Assembly: GCA_964453855.1 (NCBI GenBank)
Contig: CAYVRN010000035.1
Span: forward strand, 1 to 31,022
Reading direction: 5' to 3'
DNA length: 31,022 bases
Source: JASMHC01 sp964453855
GTDB taxonomy: Bacteria; Pseudomonadota; Alphaproteobacteria; Rhodobacterales; Rhodobacteraceae
The stretch's first letter is position 1. Each line of letters begins with the position of its first letter. Under the pieces are notes generated by a model. It ran no database searches and had not been told where the DNA came from. It worked only from the letters and a program-made list of their open reading frames with translations. The position numbers and the translations under genes were made by a program. Positions 5,988-13,520 of the stretch are shown here, piece after piece.

Positions 5988-7496
5988 TTATTTCTTTTTC
6001 CCGAAACCACTTAGACCACCGGGAAGCCCCATGCCGCCGAGGCCGGGCAGTTTGCCGCCCATGCCCATTTGTTTGGCGGCTTGCTCTAGCACTTTGGGGT
6101 CCATCTGCGACGGGTCCATACCAGCGGGCATGCCACCGGGCAGGCCGCCCTTGCCCATCATGGCTTTCATGGCCTGTTTCATCATGCCGCCTTTGCCCTT
6201 GCCGAGCTTTTTCATCATGTCTGCCATCTGGCGCTGCATTTTCAGCAGTTTGTTCAGGTCCGAGACTTCAAGGCCGGCACCGGCAGCGATGCGTTTTTTT
6301 CGGCTGGCTTGTAGAAGTGCGGGGTTGGCGCGCTCTTTCTTGGTCATCGACTGGATCAGCGCGATCTGGCGTTTGATCACCTTGTCGTCCATGCCTGCGG
6401 CAGCCATTTGTTTCGACATTTTGCCCATGCCCGGCATCATGCCCATGACGCCTTCCATGCCGCCCATTTTCATCATCTGTTCGAGCTGCATCTTGAGGTC
6501 GTTCATATTGAACATCCCCTTGGCCATGCGCTTCATCATGCGCTCGGCTTGCTCGGCCTCGATGGTTTCCTGGGCCTTTTCGACAAGGCTGACGATGTCG
6601 CCCATGCCAAGAATGCGGCCAGCGATACGGTCAGGCTCGAAGGTTTCGAGCGCGTCCATCTTTTCGCCCAATCCCACAAAGCGGATCGGCTTGCCTGTTA
6701 CCGCGCGCATCGACAGTGCCGCACCACCACGCCCGTCGCCGTCCATACGGGTCAGGACAACGCCCGAGATGCCGATCTTGGCATCGAATTCCTCGGCCAC
6801 TTCAACGGCGACCTGACCGGTCAGGCCGTCAACGACCAGAAGCGTTTCGCGCGGGTTGACGACGTCGCGGACGTCTTCGACCTCTTTCATCAGGACTTCG
6901 TCGATTTGCAGGCGGCCTGCGGTGTCGAGCATATAGACGTCGTAGCCGCCCATGGTCGCCTGTTGCTTGGCGCGGCGGGCGATGTCGACGGGTTTCTGGC
7001 CCGGAACGATGGGCAGGGTATCCACACCGATTTGCTGGCCCAGCATCGCCAGCTGGTCCATCGCGGCGGGTCGGTAGATGTCGAGCGAGGCCAGAAGAAC
7101 CTTCTTGCCCTCTTTTTCTTTCAGACGTTTTGCCAGTTTACCGGTGGTGGTTGTTTTACCGCCACCCTGCAGGCCGACCATCAGGATGGGCGCTGGCGGG
7201 TTGTCGATCTTGAGCTTGCCGGGGTCTTCTTCGCCTGTCAGCGTGTCGACCAGGGCATCGTGGACGATCTTGACGACTTGCTGGCCCGGGGTCACGGATT
7301 TGGTGACAGCCTGACCTGTGGCCTGTTCCTGAACCTTTTTGACGAATTCACGGGCGACGGGCAGAGATACGTCGGCTTCCAAAAGGGCGACGCGCACCTC
7401 GCGCAGGGCGGTTTTGACGTCGTCTTCGGACAACGCGCCCTGTTTGGTTAGACGGTCGAAGACACCAGAGAGGCGTTCGCTTAGATTCTCAAACAT
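5988..7496 (-). CDS. ffh: signal recognition particle protein (SRP54 homologue)
   Basis: Ffh binds 4.5S RNA and hydrophobic signal sequences and, with FtsY, delivers ribosomes to the membrane. The 502-residue protein shows the N domain (MFENLSERLSGVFDRLTKQG; ALLEADVSLPVAREFV), the GTPase P-loop GLQGGGKTTTTGKLA, the DTAGRLQID G3 motif and LTRMDGDGRGGAALS. The methionine-rich M domain contains repeated MMKMGG/GMMPGM stretches and ends in a Gly/Met/Leu-rich tail. An AAGGAG ribosome site precedes the ATG. It heads the minus-strand operon leading into the acetyltransferase array, chorismate mutase and rpsP. Confidence 0.98.
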   Translation of the reverse strand: MFENLSERLSGVFDRLTKQGALSEDDVKTALREVRVALLEADVSLPVAREFVKKVQEQATGQAVTKSVTPGQQVVKIVHDALVDTLTGEEDPGKLKIDNPPAPILMVGLQGGGKTTTTGKLAKRLKEKEGKKVLLASLDIYRPAAMDQLAMLGQQIGVDTLPIVPGQKPVDIARRAKQQATMGGYDVYMLDTAGRLQIDEVLMKEVEDVRDVVNPRETLLVVDGLTGQVAVEVAEEFDAKIGISGVVLTRMDGDGRGGAALSMRAVTGKPIRFVGLGEKMDALETFEPDRIAGRILGMGDIVSLVEKAQETIEAEQAERMMKRMAKGMFNMNDLKMQLEQMMKMGGMEGVMGMMPGMGKMSKQMAAAGMDDKVIKRQIALIQSMTKKERANPALLQASRKKRIAAGAGLEVSDLNKLLKMQRQMADMMKKLGKGKGGMMKQAMKAMMGKGGLPGGMPAGMDPSQMDPKVLEQAAKQMGMGGKLPGLGGMGLPGGLSGFGKKK

Positions 7497-7616
7497 TCTC
7501 GCGGCTCCTTACACCGTTGTTCTTATGGTCCTTCAGGTATGAACGACCGGCCCAAATGCAATTGCCCCCGTGGGCGCAACGCGCTGACGGAGGGCGATCC
7601 CTGTATAAAACAAGGA

Positions 7617-7638
7617 CCGGAAGTTTTCGCACTTCCGG
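7617..7638 (-). other. leader hairpin upstream of ffh
   Basis: A perfect 8-bp dyad CCGGAAGT / ACTTCCGG with a 6-nt loop, at the presumed 5' end of the ffh transcript just downstream of the promoter candidate at 7650-7678. No T-tract follows immediately on either strand, so a terminator is unlikely. A 5' mRNA-stabilising stem or protein site is possible. Confidence 0.5.
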
Positions 7639-7649
7639 GATTTGACAGG

Positions 7650-7678
7650 CGTTTAGGACTTTAGAGGGCGTGAGTCAA
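7650..7678 (-). promoter_or_regulatory. candidate sigma-70 promoter for the ffh operon
   Basis: On the minus strand GCTTGACTCA contains a TTGACT -35 box (7673-7678), then a 17-base spacer and TAAACG (7650-7655) as a weak -10 box. Alphaproteobacterial housekeeping promoters often show a strong CTTGAC -35 with a loose -10. The predicted leader to the ffh ATG is about 145 bases. The same GCTTGACTCA string occurs ahead of atpI. Confidence 0.4.
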
Positions 7679-7723
7679 GCGCTGCAGGGTGGGAGTATCG
7701 GCTATGTATGGCGTAACCTGAAC

Positions 7724-8599
7724 TTAACTGGGCAACCTATTTCTGCGTTGCTTAAGCAAGCTATAGACGTTGGACAGGATCAACGCCCCGATGACAATTG
7801 CGCCGCCTGTCAGCGCCCAGCGTCCCGGATGCTCTCCAACAACCGCCCAAACCAGGATTGGGGCCAAGACGGACTCGAGTAGCACCAGCAATGACACTTC
7901 CGAGGCGCTGATGTAGCGCGGCCCAAGGGCCAGAAGGCATGAGGCCGCCCCTATGAACGCACCATGCCCAAGAAACAAAGGCCACTGCGGGGCGAAGCTT
8001 TCCATAGGGGATACGAACAGCCCCAGAACGATTGCCGCGCCGATATAGGCAAAAGGAATGGTTGGCACCATTGAGTTGGCCTTCGCTTTTCTGGCGGCGG
8101 TCAGAGCTGCTGCAAATGCCGAGGCAACATACAACGCCCAGACATCACCTTTCCACGACGCAATCTGTGTTTCACCGGAGCCGTAGGCAATGACGCCCAA
8201 GCCGAAAATCACAGCTGTCATCGTCAGGATCATGCGCAGCTGGATTTTTTCACCTAGAAAAATCAGGCTGAAGATGGCGGCGAAAATCGGCATTGAAGCG
8301 AAGATGAAAACCACATTGGCCACGCTGGTATTGGTGACCGCCAGCACAAAGGCAGGCGCAGTGGTTCCGATTAGAACGGTGTAGATCAGACCTGGCCATC
8401 CGGTTTTAAATATGCCTGCAAAGGCCTTTGGCCCTTGGGTGGCCATGAGGAAAGCGAAGACAAATGTGCCAGCTGTCAGCCCGCGCCAAAAGGCGGTCAC
8501 CATGGGGTCGGCAACGATCAGTCGCACAAACAGCGAATCTGGTACGACCAATAAAATGCCGATCGTCGTGATGATCAGACCTTTCAGATGATCGTGCAT
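7724..8599 (-). CDS. EamA/DMT-family transporter
   Basis: A polytopic membrane protein of about 291 residues with two EamA-like halves and roughly ten hydrophobic helices, for example LIITTIGILLVVPDSLF and VVFIFASMPIFAAIFSLIFL. The second half ends LLVLLESVLAPILVWAVVGE, the typical ExxLAP(I/V) segment before the last helix. Members export or import small metabolites; the substrate is unknown. I chose the ATG at 8599 (MHDHLKG) because AAAGGG lies just upstream; an upstream start at 8647 would add 16 residues with no clear site. Confidence 0.88.
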   Translation of the reverse strand: MHDHLKGLIITTIGILLVVPDSLFVRLIVADPMVTAFWRGLTAGTFVFAFLMATQGPKAFAGIFKTGWPGLIYTVLIGTTAPAFVLAVTNTSVANVVFIFASMPIFAAIFSLIFLGEKIQLRMILTMTAVIFGLGVIAYGSGETQIASWKGDVWALYVASAFAAALTAARKAKANSMVPTIPFAYIGAAIVLGLFVSPMESFAPQWPLFLGHGAFIGAASCLLALGPRYISASEVSLLVLLESVLAPILVWAVVGEHPGRWALTGGAIVIGALILSNVYSLLKQRRNRLPS

Positions 8600-8686
8600 C
8601 CATAACCCTTTCCCGAAAGGCTGGCTGATGGCCAACCCGGTGAACACTAGTCAAGCAATTCGGGAATGCAATAATTTGCTTCGATG

Positions 8687-9142
8687 CTACGCTTTCAGCC
8701 AGGCGTTGATCTGATCCACGACGCCGTCATGTGTGGCGCTGTTGGAGTATGGACCCGTAAGCGGCACCTGACTGCCATCTTTTAGCGCCACGATATGTTG
8801 AGGGCGGCGGTCGTCGGTTTCGCGGTCGGCGATTTCAACGGCTCGGACTTCTGACAAAGGATGGGCTTCGCTGCGATTGCCGTAAAAGCATTGTCTCTCG
8901 ATGGATAGCGTGCCTGTGGCGCGGTCAAATTCGGCGCGGACGGGGCCAAGGAGGCGGCACAGGCCGGCGGATCCGGCGATCGCGGTTGCAGCAAAGACCA
9001 GTCCGGCGGCGATATTACCGATCGAAGCTTGGTATACGCCGAAGGCTGTAATGCCCACAGCCAGTGAGATTGCGATTGCCCGCGAGGCGCGGTGGCGCTC
9101 GGTTGCGACTAGTCGGCTTTCACTGGCTTCAATTACGCGCAT
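8687..9142 (-). CDS. hypothetical two-helix membrane protein
   Basis: A 151-residue protein with a basic N-terminal stretch, two close hydrophobic segments (AIAISLAVGITAFGVYQ and IAAGLVFAATAIAGSAGL), then a soluble C-terminal part with alternating strands (RAEFDRATGTLSIERQCFYG; SEVRAVEIADRE; HIVALKDGSQVPLTGPY). The architecture recalls bacterial PH-like/YcxB-type membrane proteins, but this is only a fold impression. It has a strong GGGGGGA purine run before the ATG. I do not recognise a function. Confidence 0.75.
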   Translation of the reverse strand: MRVIEASESRLVATERHRASRAIAISLAVGITAFGVYQASIGNIAAGLVFAATAIAGSAGLCRLLGPVRAEFDRATGTLSIERQCFYGNRSEAHPLSEVRAVEIADRETDDRRPQHIVALKDGSQVPLTGPYSNSATHDGVVDQINAWLKA

Positions 9143-9242
9143 GGCTGTCCCCCCTGATGTTTACCGCAGCTTAGCACGGGTTTTAAATCTGGGAAGCAGA
9201 ATATGAGTCTGGGATTAGGGCGCTTTGATCTGGCTCAAAAAA

Positions 9243-9270
9243 TAAAACCGGCCGTGGTGGCCGGTCTTTT
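9243..9270 (-). terminator. terminator after the CDGSH gene
   Basis: Stem ACCGGCC / GGCCGGT with a 5-nt loop, flanked by AAAA on the left and CTTTT on the right, 20 bases after the stop of the minus-strand CDGSH gene. Read on the minus strand it ends in a TTTTATT tract. Confidence 0.75.
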
Positions 9271-9289
9271 GGTGAGATGCTATTGCCGA

Positions 9290-9478
9290 TTACTCTTCCC
9301 AACCTTCGCGGGTGTGGCTGCCATCGCAATAAGGTTTCTTTGCCGACATGCCGCATCGGCATAGAAACATGGTTTTCTTTGCCTCGGCCTGTGTGCCGTC
9401 CGACAGGATGACGGTTTCAACGTGTTGGACTTTGTAGGGGCCGTTTTTGTTTACGGTGATGATAGGAGCGTCTGACAT
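9290..9478 (-). CDS. CDGSH iron-sulphur domain protein
   Basis: A 62-residue protein beginning MSDAPIITVNKNGPYKV. It carries the full CDGSH signature CRCGMSAKKPYCDGSH (C-x-C-x2-S-x3-P-x-C-D-G-S-H), which ligates a [2Fe-2S] cluster by three Cys and one His as in mitoNEET. The preceding strand (VETVILSDGTQAEAKKTMFL) is the usual beta-cap element. Start chosen at 9478 because AAAGGA lies 5 bases upstream; the frame extends further but without a site. It is divergent from the LysR gene across a strong inverted repeat. Such proteins are proposed to work in electron transfer or cluster handling; no partner is evident. Confidence 0.92.
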   Translation of the reverse strand: MSDAPIITVNKNGPYKVQHVETVILSDGTQAEAKKTMFLCRCGMSAKKPYCDGSHTREGWEE

Positions 9479-9520
9479 GGTGTTCCTTTTATGCATGTTT
9501 TCGAATATCAAGTTAGCTGG

Positions 9521-9560
9521 GTGAACCAAGGTTTCAACCTTTTTGAAGCCTTGGTTTCAC
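9521..9560. promoter_or_regulatory. imperfect inverted repeat in the CDGSH/LysR divergent region
   Basis: Left arm GTGAACCAAGGTTTCAA (9521-9537) and right arm, read on the other strand, GTGAAACCAAGGCTTCAA (9543-9560) differ by one insertion and one substitution, with a 5-base centre. It lies 43 bases from the CDGSH ATG and 80 bases from the preferred LysR start, so an operator for the LysR protein is plausible. Confidence 0.55.
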
Positions 9561-9640
9561 AGTAAAATTTGTGCGCAGTGTTGAAAATCCGCCAAAAACC
9601 CCCATTCATTGTGCAAGTATGCACATTTAGAGAGGCTATT

Positions 9641-10528
9641 TTGGAAAACTGGGATGAATTACGCACTGCAACCGTTGTGGCACAAGAAGGAACGGTTTCA
9701 GGTGCCGCTGCAGTTTTGGGTGTGCACCACGCCACCGTGATCCGTCACGTTGACGCGCTTGAAGCACGGCTGGGTGTCAAACTGTTCCAACGGCATGCAC
9801 GGGGCTATACCCCGACCGAGGCGGGAGAAGACCTGATGCGGGTCGGGCAGGCAACAGTGGAGCAATTCACCCATTTGGAAAGTCGCATTAAGGGACGCGG
9901 AGAGCAGGTTGAAGGCGAGTTGATCGTAACCACGCTGGCAGGTATGGCGCCGTTGATCACTCCTCTGTTGGCTGAGTTGCAAGAAGCCCACCCCAAGTTG
10001 GCCATCCGACTAGAAACGAGTGGACGACTTTTTCGCATGGAATATGGCGAAGCGCATGTAGCGATCAGGGCAGGGGCCAAGCCCGAACATCCTGACAACG
10101 TGGTTCAACAATTGGCAGCGCTTGAGACCACGCTTTACGCCTCGGACGCATATGTCGATCGCTTTGGAATGCCCGAAAACGAACTGGCCTGCGCTCATCA
10201 CCGCTTCGTAGGCGCGGTCCCTTCGGCTGTCCGTGCGCCTTTTCACCGTTGGATGGAGGCTAATATCAGCCCGGATCAGGTATTTTTTCGCGCGAGCGAC
10301 GATCGCTCGGTCGAGGCGGCGATCCGCTCGGGCATCGGAATCGGCTTTATGGGCACCAATATTGGCGACCAGTCAGAGGGGCTGCACCGGATTTGTGATC
10401 CCAAGCCCGAATGGACGGTCCCGATCTGGTTGGTGACACACGTTGATTTACACAGAACGGGTAAAGTTCAGGCGGCGGTTCAACATCTCAAAAAACATGC
10501 GCCTGCGCTTTTTGTTAAAACGGCCTAA
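9641..10528 (+). CDS. LysR-family transcriptional regulator
   Basis: About 295 residues. The N-terminal winged helix is clear: TATVVAQEGTVSGAAAVLGV, then HHATVIRHVDALEARLGVKL and FQRHARGYTPTEAGEDLM. The effector-binding domain starts near GELIVTTLAG. I chose the TTG at 9641 (LENWDELRTA) because AGAGAGG lies 5 bases upstream and relatives begin with NWDELR. The frame stays open to a TTG at 9569, giving 319 residues. It is transcribed away from the CDGSH gene and could regulate it or itself through the inverted repeat between them. Effector unknown. Confidence 0.9.
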   Translation: MENWDELRTATVVAQEGTVSGAAAVLGVHHATVIRHVDALEARLGVKLFQRHARGYTPTEAGEDLMRVGQATVEQFTHLESRIKGRGEQVEGELIVTTLAGMAPLITPLLAELQEAHPKLAIRLETSGRLFRMEYGEAHVAIRAGAKPEHPDNVVQQLAALETTLYASDAYVDRFGMPENELACAHHRFVGAVPSAVRAPFHRWMEANISPDQVFFRASDDRSVEAAIRSGIGIGFMGTNIGDQSEGLHRICDPKPEWTVPIWLVTHVDLHRTGKVQAAVQHLKKHAPALFVKTA

Positions 10529-10531
10529 GTT

Positions 10532-10861
10532 TCAGGAGTGGTCCGCAGACAACTCGCTTTCCAGAAAACGCTCGAACGCGTCTAGATTTACTGCCTCGAA
10601 CTGTCCGAAACTTTGCATCCAGATGCTCGCATCTCGCATCGCATTGGGCTCGAGCTTGCACCATTTTACCCGCCCGCGCTTTTCCTGACTGATCAGGCCC
10701 GCTTTGGTCAGAATGCCTAGGTGCTTGGAAATCGCCGCAAGCGACATCTCGAAGGGTTCGGCCACGTCTGTCACGGCCATATCATCTTCCAGCAGCATCA
10801 TCAGGATACTGCGCCGTGTTGGATCGGCGAGGGCCGCAAAGATGGTGTCGAGATCGCTCAT
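10532..10861 (-). CDS. ArsR-family winged-helix regulator
   Basis: A 109-residue repressor-like protein: MSDLDTIFAALADPTRRSIL, then MLLEDDMAVTDVAEPFEMSL, AAISKHLGILTKAGLISQEK and RGRVKWCKLEPNAM, the standard ArsR helix-turn-helix and beta wing. It has no CxC or similar metal-binding motif in the recognition helix region, so it is not an obvious metal sensor; it looks more like the SdpR/autorepressor type. It diverges from the EamA gene starting at 10960, the likeliest target. The convergent LysR gene ends three bases before its stop. Confidence 0.92.
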   Translation of the reverse strand: MSDLDTIFAALADPTRRSILMMLLEDDMAVTDVAEPFEMSLAAISKHLGILTKAGLISQEKRGRVKWCKLEPNAMRDASIWMQSFGQFEAVNLDAFERFLESELSADHS

Positions 10862-10959
10862 GCTGACCCTCTTACAATGGGGCGCGACCGTTGCCTAGCC
10901 ATCGTGCTTTACAGTTCCGGGGATAAACCCCAGTGTGCCGCAACCAATCAGGGGTGCGC

Positions 10960-11850
10960 ATGTCATTTAGGTACTGGATCATCATTGTCTTCATCGGCTT
11001 TTGCTGGGGCACGATCTATATGTTCAATGAAATCCTGCTTGCGGATTTAGGACCGATGAGTGTCTCTGTCGGGCGTTTGCTGACAGGGGCTGCCGCGCTT
11101 TGGGGGATCGTACTTGTGTCGGGGCGCAAGGTACGCGTGCCTTGGCGGGTGGTATTTGGCCTGACGGTTTTGGGCTTTTTCAACTATGCCTTTCCCTTCA
11201 CGATCTATCCCGCAGCCCAGACCATGATCACCTCGACCGCGGCGGGGATCATCAACGCTCTGACACCAGTGATGGTGGTTGTTGTGGCCAGCTTGTGGCC
11301 AGGCAGCGAGAAGACGCAACTTCACAAATGGATCGGTGTGGCGATGGGCGTCGCAGGAATCGTGGTGCTGATGCAATCGGGCCGGTCGGGGGGCGAAAGC
11401 GCGATTGGCGGATTGGCTTTGGCGGTTCTGTCGCCCGTCTGCTACGGAATTGCGCTGAACTACGCGCGTAAATTTAAAGGCGTGGATCCCTTTGTGCTTA
11501 CGGCCATTGCCCTCAGCGCGGCCGGCATTGCCTATCTGCCATTGGTTTTGGCCATCGAGGGCATTCCGCAGGTGACTAGCATCAGGACAGTTTATGCCAT
11601 GCTCGCCGCCGGACCAGTGCTTACGGGGGCTTTGTTTGCAGTCATTCATTGGCTGATCCAACAAGTCGGACCGGTGGCCCCTTCTACGGTCACTTTTGTG
11701 GCGCCCGTGGTCTCGACCCTGCTGGGCGTATTTGTGCTTCAGGATGCGTTCACGCTTTGGCATGCGGGCGGCATTGCGTTGATCTTTATGGCACTTGTCA
11801 CAATCGACGGCGCGCTGTTTCAACGGCTGTTTCCAGCAAGACGCCAATAG
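10960..11850 (+). CDS. EamA/DMT-family transporter
   Basis: About 296 residues and ten hydrophobic segments in two repeated halves: MSFRYWIIIVFIGFCWGTIY, PVMVVVVASLWPGSEK in the first half; PVVSTLLGVFVLQDAF and GIALIFMALVTIDGALF at the end. I use the ATG at 10960 because AGGGG lies 5 bases upstream; an earlier start at 10933 would add nine residues. It is divergent from the ArsR gene, with the dyad GGGG-ATAAA-CCCC (10919-10931) between them. The substrate is not predictable. It is only distantly similar to the EamA protein at 7724-8599. Confidence 0.9.
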   Translation: MSFRYWIIIVFIGFCWGTIYMFNEILLADLGPMSVSVGRLLTGAAALWGIVLVSGRKVRVPWRVVFGLTVLGFFNYAFPFTIYPAAQTMITSTAAGIINALTPVMVVVVASLWPGSEKTQLHKWIGVAMGVAGIVVLMQSGRSGGESAIGGLALAVLSPVCYGIALNYARKFKGVDPFVLTAIALSAAGIAYLPLVLAIEGIPQVTSIRTVYAMLAAGPVLTGALFAVIHWLIQQVGPVAPSTVTFVAPVVSTLLGVFVLQDAFTLWHAGGIALIFMALVTIDGALFQRLFPARRQ

Positions 11851-12050
11851 TTTCTCAACCAAACGGTTGAATGTGCAATTTCGCCGATTTTCGCAAAGTC
11901 CCGCCTGCGACCGAATGTTCCTGCCATTTCATCTTACCAAAAATACTCATAAATTCAGCGATTTATCACGATCTCTGCACCTGCGAAGGCACGCTTGACT
12001 CAGACCCGTTCGCAACATACTCATCCTCCAAACTCTGGAGAGGGTCCATT
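11851..12050 (+). promoter_or_regulatory. atp operon upstream region with promoter candidate
   Basis: A 200-bp gene-free stretch. It holds a dyad TCAACC-AAAC-GGTTGA (11855-11870) just after the EamA stop, with no T-tract. Further on, GCTTGACTCA carries a TTGACT -35 candidate (11995-12000), with a weak TACTCA at 17 bases (12018-12023) as a possible -10. GGAGAGGG follows as the ribosome site for atpI. The -35 string matches the one ahead of ffh. Confidence 0.35.
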
Positions 12051-12374
12051 TTGGAAGATCAGGTCGACAAAGAGCGTCTCAAGGCACTCGAAGACAAGAT
12101 CGCGGCGGTGAAAAAATCCACCGAAAACGGGGCTAAATCTTCAGAGGGTGTGTCAGCCGGCGAGGTTGGCTGGCGCATGGTAACAGAGCTGGTGGCGGGT
12201 ATCTTCATCGGCTGTGGCATCGGATACGGGCTGGATGTTCTGTTTGGAACAATGCCGATCTTTCTGGTGCTGTTTACATTGTTCGGGTTCGCAGCCGGCA
12301 TCAAGACCATGATGCGCAGCGCTAACGAACTTCAGGAAAAAGCGGTGAAAGCCGCAGAGGATGAGAGGGTATAG
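12051..12374 (+). CDS. atpI: ATP synthase accessory protein AtpI
   Basis: A 107-residue protein with a charged N-terminal half (EDQVDKERLKALEDKIAAVK) and two transmembrane helices (about residues 42-65 and 69-88), including GIFIGCGIGYGLD and LFGFAAGIKTMMRSA, typical of alphaproteobacterial AtpI. AtpI helps assemble the c-ring and may act in Mg2+ handling. The start is TTG at 12051, picked for the GGAGAGGG site 7 bases upstream. Two bases separate its stop from the atpB GTG. It is first in the F0 operon. Confidence 0.9.
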   Translation: MEDQVDKERLKALEDKIAAVKKSTENGAKSSEGVSAGEVGWRMVTELVAGIFIGCGIGYGLDVLFGTMPIFLVLFTLFGFAAGIKTMMRSANELQEKAVKAAEDERV

Positions 12375-12376
12375 AC

Positions 12377-13135
12377 GTGGCAACAGAAGCACACGGTGCC
12401 GAAGAAGGCGGTCTGGTTTTTCACCCGATGGATCAGTTCATTGTCAAGCCGTTGTTCGGCGGTGACGAGATCGGAATGTTCACCATCACCAACGTGACCC
12501 TGTGGTTGGCGCTGGCGGTTGTGGCGGTTGTCGCGCTGATGGTATTCGGCACTTCACGTCGCGCCATGGTTCCAGGACGCACCCAGTCGATCGCCGAAAT
12601 GGCTTACGGCTTTGTTTACAAAATGGTTGAAGATGTCGCTGGCAAGGATGCGGTTGGCTTCTTCCCATATGTCATGACACTTTTCATGTTTATCGTGTTT
12701 GCCAACTTCCTTGGTCTTCTGCCGATGAGCTTCACCACCACATCGCACTTTGCAGTGACCGTGGTTCTGGCGCTGGCCGTGTTCCTGACCGTAACCATCG
12801 TTGGTTTCGTCAAGAATGGCACCAAGTTTTTGGGCCTTTTCTGGGTGTCTAGCGCACCTTTGGCCCTGCGCCCGATCCTGGCAATCATCGAGCTTATTTC
12901 TTACTTCGTACGCCCCGTCAGCCACAGCATCCGTCTTGCCGGCAACGTTATGGCAGGCCACGCGGTTATCAAGGTTTTCGCTGGCTTCGCCGCGGTTGCA
13001 GTAATCAGCCCGGTTTCGGTTCTGGCCATCACCGCGATGTACGGTCTCGAAGTTCTCGTGGCCTTCATCCAGGCCTACGTATTCACCATTCTGACCTGTG
13101 TTTACCTGAAGGACGCACTGCATCCATCGCACTAA
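12377..13135 (+). CDS. atpB: F0F1 ATP synthase subunit a
   Basis: A 252-residue integral membrane stator subunit that forms the proton half-channels. The start is GTG. The essential Arg is Arg186 in HSIRLAGNVMAGH, the equivalent of E. coli aArg210. Other family segments are LFMFIVFANFLGLLP, ELISYFVRPVSHS and FIQAYVFTILTCVYL near the C-terminus. The length is usual. It follows atpI directly and is separated from atpE by 76 bases carrying a hairpin. Confidence 0.98.
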   Translation: MATEAHGAEEGGLVFHPMDQFIVKPLFGGDEIGMFTITNVTLWLALAVVAVVALMVFGTSRRAMVPGRTQSIAEMAYGFVYKMVEDVAGKDAVGFFPYVMTLFMFIVFANFLGLLPMSFTTTSHFAVTVVLALAVFLTVTIVGFVKNGTKFLGLFWVSSAPLALRPILAIIELISYFVRPVSHSIRLAGNVMAGHAVIKVFAGFAAVAVISPVSVLAITAMYGLEVLVAFIQAYVFTILTCVYLKDALHPSH

Positions 13136-13137
13136 AT

Positions 13138-13157
13138 GATGGGGTAAAAACCCCATC
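13138..13157 (+). other. intercistronic hairpin atpB-atpE
   Basis: A perfect 8-bp stem GATGGGGT / ACCCCATC with an AAAA loop, beginning three bases after the atpB stop codon. There is no U-tract, so it is more likely an RNA-processing or 3'-protection stem than a full terminator. Confidence 0.6.
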
Positions 13158-13211
13158 CTACACAGGTTTCGAACTCTCAAGTTTAACTTCCAATCGTAAG
13201 GAGATACACCC

Positions 13212-13436
13212 ATGGAAGGTCAACTCGCACACATCGGCGCAGGTCTCGCAGCAATCGGTTCCGGCGCAGCCGCAATCGGTGTTGGTAACGTTGCTGGTAA
13301 CTATCTGGCAGGCGCACTGCGCAACCCTTCGGCAGCTGCTTCGCAGACTGCAACTCTCTTCATCGGCATCGCATTCGCAGAAGCACTGGGCATCTTCTCG
13401 TTCCTGGTCGCACTTCTGCTGATGTTCGCTGTATAA
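13212..13436 (+). CDS. atpE: F0F1 ATP synthase subunit c
   Basis: A 74-residue helical hairpin. Helix 1 holds the glycine-rich GAGLAAIGSGAAAIGVG, the loop holds Arg37-Asn38-Pro39 (ALRNPSA) that contacts F1, and helix 2 holds the proton-binding Glu57 in GIAFAEALGIFSFL. A monomer of the rotating c-ring. A clear AAGGAG site lies before the ATG. It is bracketed by two stable hairpins, which fits a need for many more copies of c than of the other F0 subunits. Confidence 0.98.
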   Translation: MEGQLAHIGAGLAAIGSGAAAIGVGNVAGNYLAGALRNPSAAASQTATLFIGIAFAEALGIFSFLVALLLMFAV

Positions 13437-13443
13437 GCCTTAC

Positions 13444-13506
13444 GGAACTTAAATCCTTACGGCAGGGTGGTGGTCTAAACCTCCACCCTGTGTAACCGGA
13501 AGTTCC
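13444..13506 (+). other. nested hairpins between atpE and atpF'
   Basis: The main stem is CAGGGTGG / CCACCCTG (13463-13470, 13483-13490), extended by GGT/ACC past a T-T mismatch, with a CTAA loop. Outside it GGAACTT (13444-13450) can pair with AAGTTCC (13500-13506). CCTTACGG also occurs twice near the left arm. No U-tract follows. An attenuator or 3' mRNA-end stabiliser for atpE is the likely use. Confidence 0.6.
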
Positions 13507-13520
13507 CGAAGGAGGGCGCC

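Noticed and set aside
6408..7451. 347-residue plus-strand frame opposite ffh
   Set aside because: Antisense shadow of ffh with His/Gln/Asp-rich composition; ffh is certain, and no independent signal supports the other strand.
10919..10931. GGGG-ATAAA-CCCC dyad as a terminator
   Set aside because: It has a four-base stem only and no T-tract; it lies in the divergent ArsR/EamA promoter region, where at most it might be an operator.
11047..11862. 271-residue minus-strand frame opposite the EamA transporter
   Set aside because: Composition (His, Arg, Gln, Asp) is that of a reversed membrane-protein gene; the plus-strand EamA call explains the region.
12616..12888. second small gene opposite atpB
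   Set aside because: Another antisense frame without a ribosome site or family features.
12554..13213. 219-residue minus-strand frame opposite atpB
   Set aside because: Shadow of atpB, whose essential Arg and family segments are clear.
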